Positions 60,358 to 64,000 of a stretch of DNA of 64,000 nucleotides are shown here, piece after piece (the first letter of the stretch is position 1; every line of letters starts with the position of its first letter). The position numbers were made by a program, and so were the translations under genes. The notes below the pieces were generated by a model. The model was not told the origin of the DNA, made no database searches, and saw nothing but the letters and a program-made list of their open reading frames with translations. Source of the stretch: Nocardia sp. CC227C (lineage in GTDB: Bacteria > Actinomycetota > Actinomycetes > Mycobacteriales > Mycobacteriaceae); NCBI RefSeq assembly GCF_030767025.1, contig NZ_JASITE010000003.1, positions 1 to 64,000 on the forward strand. The letters run 5' to 3'.

Positions 60358-60813
60358 ATGCAACACCAGTCGGCCGGGGCTTCCCCCGGGCTCGTCGCGG
60401 TTCACGACGAGCTCGCGTGGATCGTCCGCGAGATCATCGCGGGCCGCCCCGCCGCCGAGGGCGTGCCGTCGTTCGCGCAGCAGTCGACGCTGTCCTATAT
60501 CGAGCGGAATCCGGGGTGCCGGGCCACGCAGCTCGCCGAGGCATTCGGTGTGCACCGGTCGACGGTCTCGCGGCAGCTGCGGTCCTGTATGGACGCGGGC
60601 TGGGTGGCGGCGGGGGAGGGCAGCCTGCACGCCGGATACCCGCTCACCCTGACCCCGGCGGGACGGCGGGCGCTGGAGTCCGCGGTCGCCCGGGATCTGG
60701 CTCTGCTCGGCGAGCGCATGAACGACTGGACTTCCCGGGAAGTCTCCGACTTCGCCGCCGCGCTCCGGCGATTCCGTCACCCCCACCCGACCACTGGAGA
60801 CGAGCATGCGTGA
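60358..60813 (+). CDS. MarR-family regulator
   Basis: A 151-residue MarR-type regulator with winged HTH (RATQLAEAFGVHRSTVSRQLRSCMDAGW). TATAGT at 60346-60351 lies 6 nt before ATG 60358, giving a leaderless start that also fits the family length; the open frame upstream to 60181 is discarded. It overlaps the FadD15-like ligase by 8 nt, so the regulator and ligase are cotranslated, and it may sense an acyl-CoA. Confidence 0.9.
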   Translation: MQHQSAGASPGLVAVHDELAWIVREIIAGRPAAEGVPSFAQQSTLSYIERNPGCRATQLAEAFGVHRSTVSRQLRSCMDAGWVAAGEGSLHAGYPLTLTPAGRRALESAVARDLALLGERMNDWTSREVSDFAAALRRFRHPHPTTGDEHA

Positions 60814-62611
60814 GTTCACCGCGGCACCCAGCTTCACCATCGCCGACGACGAGACCATCGTGCGATCGGTCTACGCCCAGGCCGAGCGGTATCCGAGCCG
60901 GGTGCTGTTCTCCCGGCCCGCCGGAGACGAGTGGCGCGATGTCACCGCCGCCGAGTTCGCGCGCCTGGTCTCGGCCGTCGCCAAGGGCCTGATCGCCAAT
61001 GGCATCGAACCCGGCGACCGGGTGGTGCTGCTGTCGGCGACCCGGTTCGAGTGGACGCTGCTGGACTTCGCGATCTGGGCCGCGGGCGCGGTGACCGTGC
61101 CGGTCTACGACTCCTCCGCGGCCGACCAGGTGCGCTGGATCCTCGAGGATTCCGGCGCCGCGCTCGCGGTGGTGGAGACCGCCCGCCACAAGGACCTGGT
61201 CACCGCCGCGCCGGAGACGCTGCGGCGCATGCTGGTCATCGACGACGACGCCGAGGCCACCCTGATCGCCGACGGCACGGACGTGTCCGACGACGTGCTG
61301 CGGGAGCGGCTCGACGGGCTGCGCGCCGACGGACTGGCCTCGCTGGTCTACACCTCCGGCACCACCGGCCGCCCGAAGGGCTGCATGCTCACCCACCGCA
61401 ACTTCCTCGCGGAGGTGCGCGGCATCCTGAAGGCCAGCATCGGCGACGTCGCCCGCCCCGGGCAGCGCATGCTCACCTTCCTGCCGCTCGCCCATGTGCT
61501 GGCCCGCGCGGTCTCGCTGGCCGCCCTCGAGGGCGGCATGACGCAGGCGCACTGGTCGGACTTCAAGACCATTACCGGGCAGTTCGCGCGCTTCCGCCCG
61601 CACACCATCCTCGGGGTGCCGCGGGTGTTCGAGAAGGTGCGCGACGGCGCGGACAAGAAGGCGCACGACGGCGGCGAAGTCAAGGGCGCGATCTTCCGAT
61701 TCGCCGAGCGCACCGCCATCCGCTGGAGCGAAAACCTGGACCGCACCGGCGGTTTCGTGCGGCGGCCGTCCCCGCTGCTGCGCGTGCGGCACGCGCTGTG
61801 CGACCGCCTGGTGTACGCGCCGCTGCGCGCGGCCCTGGGCGGCGACTGCGAATTCGCCATCTCCGGCGGCGGCGCGCTCGCGCCCCGGCTCGGGCATTTC
61901 TTCCGCGGTGTCGGCGTCCCGATCTACGAGGGTTACGGCCTGACCGAGTCCACCGCCGCGCACTGCGTCAACGTGCCGGGTTCGGTGAAGATCGGCACGG
62001 TGGGACAACCGTTGGGCGGCAACGCGGTTCGGATCGCCGAGGACGGCGAGATCGAACTGTCCGGCGGCGTGGTGTTCGCCGGATACTGGCGCAACGAGGA
62101 GGCCACCGCCGCGGCGCTGTCCGACGGCTGGCTGCGCACCGGCGATCTCGGCGAACTCGATATCGACGGCTTCCTGTCCATCACCGGCCGCAAGAAGGAC
62201 CTGCTCGTCACCGCGGGCGGCAAGAACGTCTCACCCGGCCCCCTGGAAGACCGCATCCGCTCGCACCCCCTGATTTCCCAGGCGATCGTGGTCGGCGACG
62301 GCCGCACCTTCATCAGCGCCCTGATCACCATCGACCCGGAGGCGTTCGAGACCTGGAAGGCGTCCACCGCCACCCCGCCCCACGCCACCATCGCCGACCT
62401 GCGCGACGACCCGACCCTGCTGGCGGAGGTGCAGCGGGCCGTCGACGACGCCAACAACACCGTCTCGCACGCCGAGGCGATCAAGAAGTTCACCGTCCTG
62501 CCCCGCGACCTCTCCGAGGAGTCCGGCGAACTCACCGCCACCCTCAAGGTCAAACGCCACGTCATCGCCGAACGCTTCGCCGACGAGATCGAGGGCATGT
62601 ACCGCCGCTGA
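60806..62611 (+). CDS. Long-chain fatty acid-CoA ligase (FadD15-like)
   Basis: A 601-residue long-chain acyl-CoA synthetase close in length and sequence pattern to M. tuberculosis FadD15. VYTSGTTGRPKGCMLTH, FLPLAHVLAR, YGLTESTAAHC, LRTGDLGELD and GRKKDLLVTAGGKNVSPG are intact. It activates fatty acids for lipid synthesis or degradation at the membrane. It follows marR with an 8-nt overlap and stands alone afterwards. Confidence 0.93.
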   Translation: MREFTAAPSFTIADDETIVRSVYAQAERYPSRVLFSRPAGDEWRDVTAAEFARLVSAVAKGLIANGIEPGDRVVLLSATRFEWTLLDFAIWAAGAVTVPVYDSSAADQVRWILEDSGAALAVVETARHKDLVTAAPETLRRMLVIDDDAEATLIADGTDVSDDVLRERLDGLRADGLASLVYTSGTTGRPKGCMLTHRNFLAEVRGILKASIGDVARPGQRMLTFLPLAHVLARAVSLAALEGGMTQAHWSDFKTITGQFARFRPHTILGVPRVFEKVRDGADKKAHDGGEVKGAIFRFAERTAIRWSENLDRTGGFVRRPSPLLRVRHALCDRLVYAPLRAALGGDCEFAISGGGALAPRLGHFFRGVGVPIYEGYGLTESTAAHCVNVPGSVKIGTVGQPLGGNAVRIAEDGEIELSGGVVFAGYWRNEEATAAALSDGWLRTGDLGELDIDGFLSITGRKKDLLVTAGGKNVSPGPLEDRIRSHPLISQAIVVGDGRTFISALITIDPEAFETWKASTATPPHATIADLRDDPTLLAEVQRAVDDANNTVSHAEAIKKFTVLPRDLSEESGELTATLKVKRHVIAERFADEIEGMYRR

Positions 62612-62645
62612 CCGCCCCGTCGACGCGCTGAACAGCGGTAACGCT

Positions 62646-62700
62646 GTGTCAGCGGGCGTATCAGGTCGGTGTCAGGCCGGTATCAGGGGTCGCCGCGACC
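62646..62700 (+). promoter_or_regulatory. Four phased GTRTCAGG repeats and a palindrome upstream of the ABC transporter
   Basis: GTGTCAGC at 62646, GTATCAGG at 62658, GTGTCAGG at 62669 and GTATCAGG at 62680, spaced 12, 11 and 11 bp, i.e. one helical turn. GGTCGC-c-GCGACC (62688-62700) follows 9 bp before ATG 62710. Phased direct repeats of this size are typical for SARP- or OmpR-type activators. Confidence 0.6.
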
Positions 62701-62709
62701 GTTGTTCCC

Positions 62710-63654
62710 ATGAACGACACGGCAATCGTGGCCTCCGGGCTGCGGAAGGCATACGGGGACAAGACGGTCCTCGACGGAATCGACCTGAACATCGGGGCGG
62801 GAACGATCTTCTCGCTGCTCGGCCCGAACGGTGCGGGCAAGACCACCACGGTGAACGTGCTGACCACCCTGCAACGGGCGGACGGCGGCACGGTGCGGAT
62901 CGCCGGACACGACCTCGTGACCGAACCGGAGGCGGTGCGCAAGGTCATCGGAGTGACCGGGCAGTTCGCCGCGGTGGACGACCTGCTCACCGGTGAGGAG
63001 AACCTGCGGTTGATGGCGGATCTGCACCGGCTGCGGGGCGCACGGCGGCAGCGGGTGATCGACGCGCTGCTGGAACGCTTCGAGTTGACCGAGTCGGCGC
63101 GCAAGCCCGCCGCCACCTACTCCGGTGGCATGCGGCGCAAGCTGGATCTGGCGATGACGCTGGTCACCAAGCCCGGCATCGTCTTCCTGGACGAGCCGAC
63201 CACGGGCTTGGACCCGCGCAGCCGCCGCACCATGTGGGATATCGTCCGGGAACTCACGGCCGACGGCGTGACCATCTTCCTCACCACCCAGTACCTCGAG
63301 GAAGCCGACCAGTTGGCAGACCGGATCGCGGTGCTGGACTCCGGCCGCATCGTCGCCGAGGGCACCGCCGAGGAACTCAAGCGGCGCATTCCCGGCAGTC
63401 ACATCCGACTGCGCTTCACCACCGCCGCCGAGGTGGCGGCGGCCGCGCACGCACTGCCCACCGCCACCCGTGACGACGACGCCCTCGCCCTGCGGGTGGA
63501 GGGCAGCGGCGGCAGCGCCTTCCTGCGCGACCTGCTGGACCGGCTCGCCGCGTACTCGATCGAGGCCGCCGAGGTCTCCATCCACACCCCTGATCTCGAT
63601 GACGTTTTCCTCGCCCTCACCGGGCGGGCCACCACGGAGGCTGTCGCATCATGA
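62710..63654 (+). CDS. DrrA-type ABC transporter ATPase
   Basis: A 314-residue ATPase of the DrrA (daunorubicin-resistance) family. Walker A GPNGAGKT 38-45, signature TYSGGMRRKLDLA, Walker B IVFLDEPTTGLDP, and the C-terminal DrrA-type domain (VSIHTPDLDDVFLALTG). It powers efflux of lipophilic compounds with the permease that follows. Its stop overlaps the permease ATG. No biosynthetic cluster is adjacent, so the cargo is unknown. Confidence 0.93.
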   Translation: MNDTAIVASGLRKAYGDKTVLDGIDLNIGAGTIFSLLGPNGAGKTTTVNVLTTLQRADGGTVRIAGHDLVTEPEAVRKVIGVTGQFAAVDDLLTGEENLRLMADLHRLRGARRQRVIDALLERFELTESARKPAATYSGGMRRKLDLAMTLVTKPGIVFLDEPTTGLDPRSRRTMWDIVRELTADGVTIFLTTQYLEEADQLADRIAVLDSGRIVAEGTAEELKRRIPGSHIRLRFTTAAEVAAAAHALPTATRDDDALALRVEGSGGSAFLRDLLDRLAAYSIEAAEVSIHTPDLDDVFLALTGRATTEAVAS

Positions 63655-64000
63655 GCACCCTGTCCCCGGTCGCCTCACTGGCCGATTCGTCGACCATGCT
63701 CGGCCGCAATTTCAAGCACATCGCCCGCAACCCGGTCACCATCTTCAACGCGGCGCTGATGCCGGTGATGATGATGCTGATCTTCGTGCACGTCTTCGGC
63801 GGCGCGTTCGACGTGGGCGAGGACTACATCGACTACGCGACCCCGGGCATGATCCTGCTCGCCATCAGCTACGGCCTGTCGGGCACCGCGGTATCGGTGA
63901 GTTCCGATATGGCCAAGGGCATCATCAACCGGTTCAAGGTCATGTCGGTCTCCCGCAGTGCCATCCTGATCGGCCATGTGGTGGCCACCATGGCCATCAA
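63651..64000 (+). CDS. DrrB-type ABC transporter permease, 3' truncated by the window
   Basis: The first 116 residues of an ABC-2-type permease: MLGRNFKHIARNP, then membrane segments VTIFNAALMPVMMMLIFVHVFG and GMILLAISYGLSGTAVSVS, and the family's DMAKGIINRFKVMSVSRSA coupling region. ATG 63651 overlaps the ATPase stop (ATGA). The frame is still open at the window edge. Confidence 0.92.
   Translation, partial: MSTLSPVASLADSSTMLGRNFKHIARNPVTIFNAALMPVMMMLIFVHVFGGAFDVGEDYIDYATPGMILLAISYGLSGTAVSVSSDMAKGIINRFKVMSVSRSAILIGHVVATMAI

Overview
The window looks like a chromosomal segment of a mycolic-acid actinomycete, most probably Nocardia. The DNA is strongly GC-rich, GTG starts are common, and many genes have recognisable Mycobacterium tuberculosis counterparts (AccD3, LigD, Rv2326c/Rv2325c, CtaD, Rv1842c/Rv1841c, FadD15). 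A conservon signalling operon with a GLPQR-repeat histidine kinase tail opens the window. No rRNA, tRNA, CRISPR array or insertion sequence was seen. Genus and orthologue statements come from recalled family knowledge; no search was run.

Layout. 1-2553: end of a conservon (kinase tail, roadblock/LC7, DUF742, GTPase), followed by an AccD3-like carboxyltransferase. 4222-12399: HTH regulator and membrane protein divergent from an aldo/keto reductase, a 29-bp tandem repeat, a flavin monooxygenase, an enoyl-CoA hydratase/MBL hydrolase/small antitoxin-like operon, and LigD. 12484-19381: vapBC, a secretory lipase, an exported protein, an ECF transporter (EcfT plus an S-component/double-ATPase fusion) and a CDF metal exporter. 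19404-31506: a Baeyer-Villiger-type monooxygenase, two CrcB fluoride channel genes behind a candidate variant fluoride riboswitch, an AraC regulator, a phosphodiesterase, a pseudouridine synthase, a wax ester synthase, an Fe(II)/2-oxoglutarate oxygenase, and a TetR-SDR-acyl-CoA ligase-lipase group. 31695-40010: CtaD, a nucleoside-permease-like lipoprotein, a methyltransferase, a TerD-like protein, FabG-like SDR, an exported protein, and two broken genes (LuxR regulator, VOC protein) next to each other.

40045-57736 is the most coherent block: an apparently complete route from 4-hydroxycinnamates to central metabolism. A CoA ligase (52788-54293) and hydroxycinnamoyl-CoA hydratase/lyase (51908-52756) would give a hydroxybenzaldehyde. 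An aldehyde dehydrogenase makes the acid and PobA makes protocatechuate. PcaHG, PcaB, PcaC, PcaD, PcaIJ and PcaF finish the beta-ketoadipate pathway. PcaB and PcaD are one polypeptide here. MarR and IclR regulators sit in the cluster, and two different palindromes recur at its promoters: one 15-bp sequence is identical upstream of pobA and between the aldehyde dehydrogenase and marR, and a 17-bp palindrome recurs upstream of ech and in the iclR/amidohydrolase gap.

57754-64000: a CNNM/CBS membrane protein pair, a MarR regulator with a FadD15-like ligase, and a drrAB-type ABC transporter preceded by four helically phased octamers; the permease runs off the window. Many monocistronic genes appear to be transcribed leaderlessly: a TANNNT-like -10 hexamer lies 6-8 nt before the start codon at many positions, which helped choose starts. 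No stretch of more than 300 bases lacks a gene.
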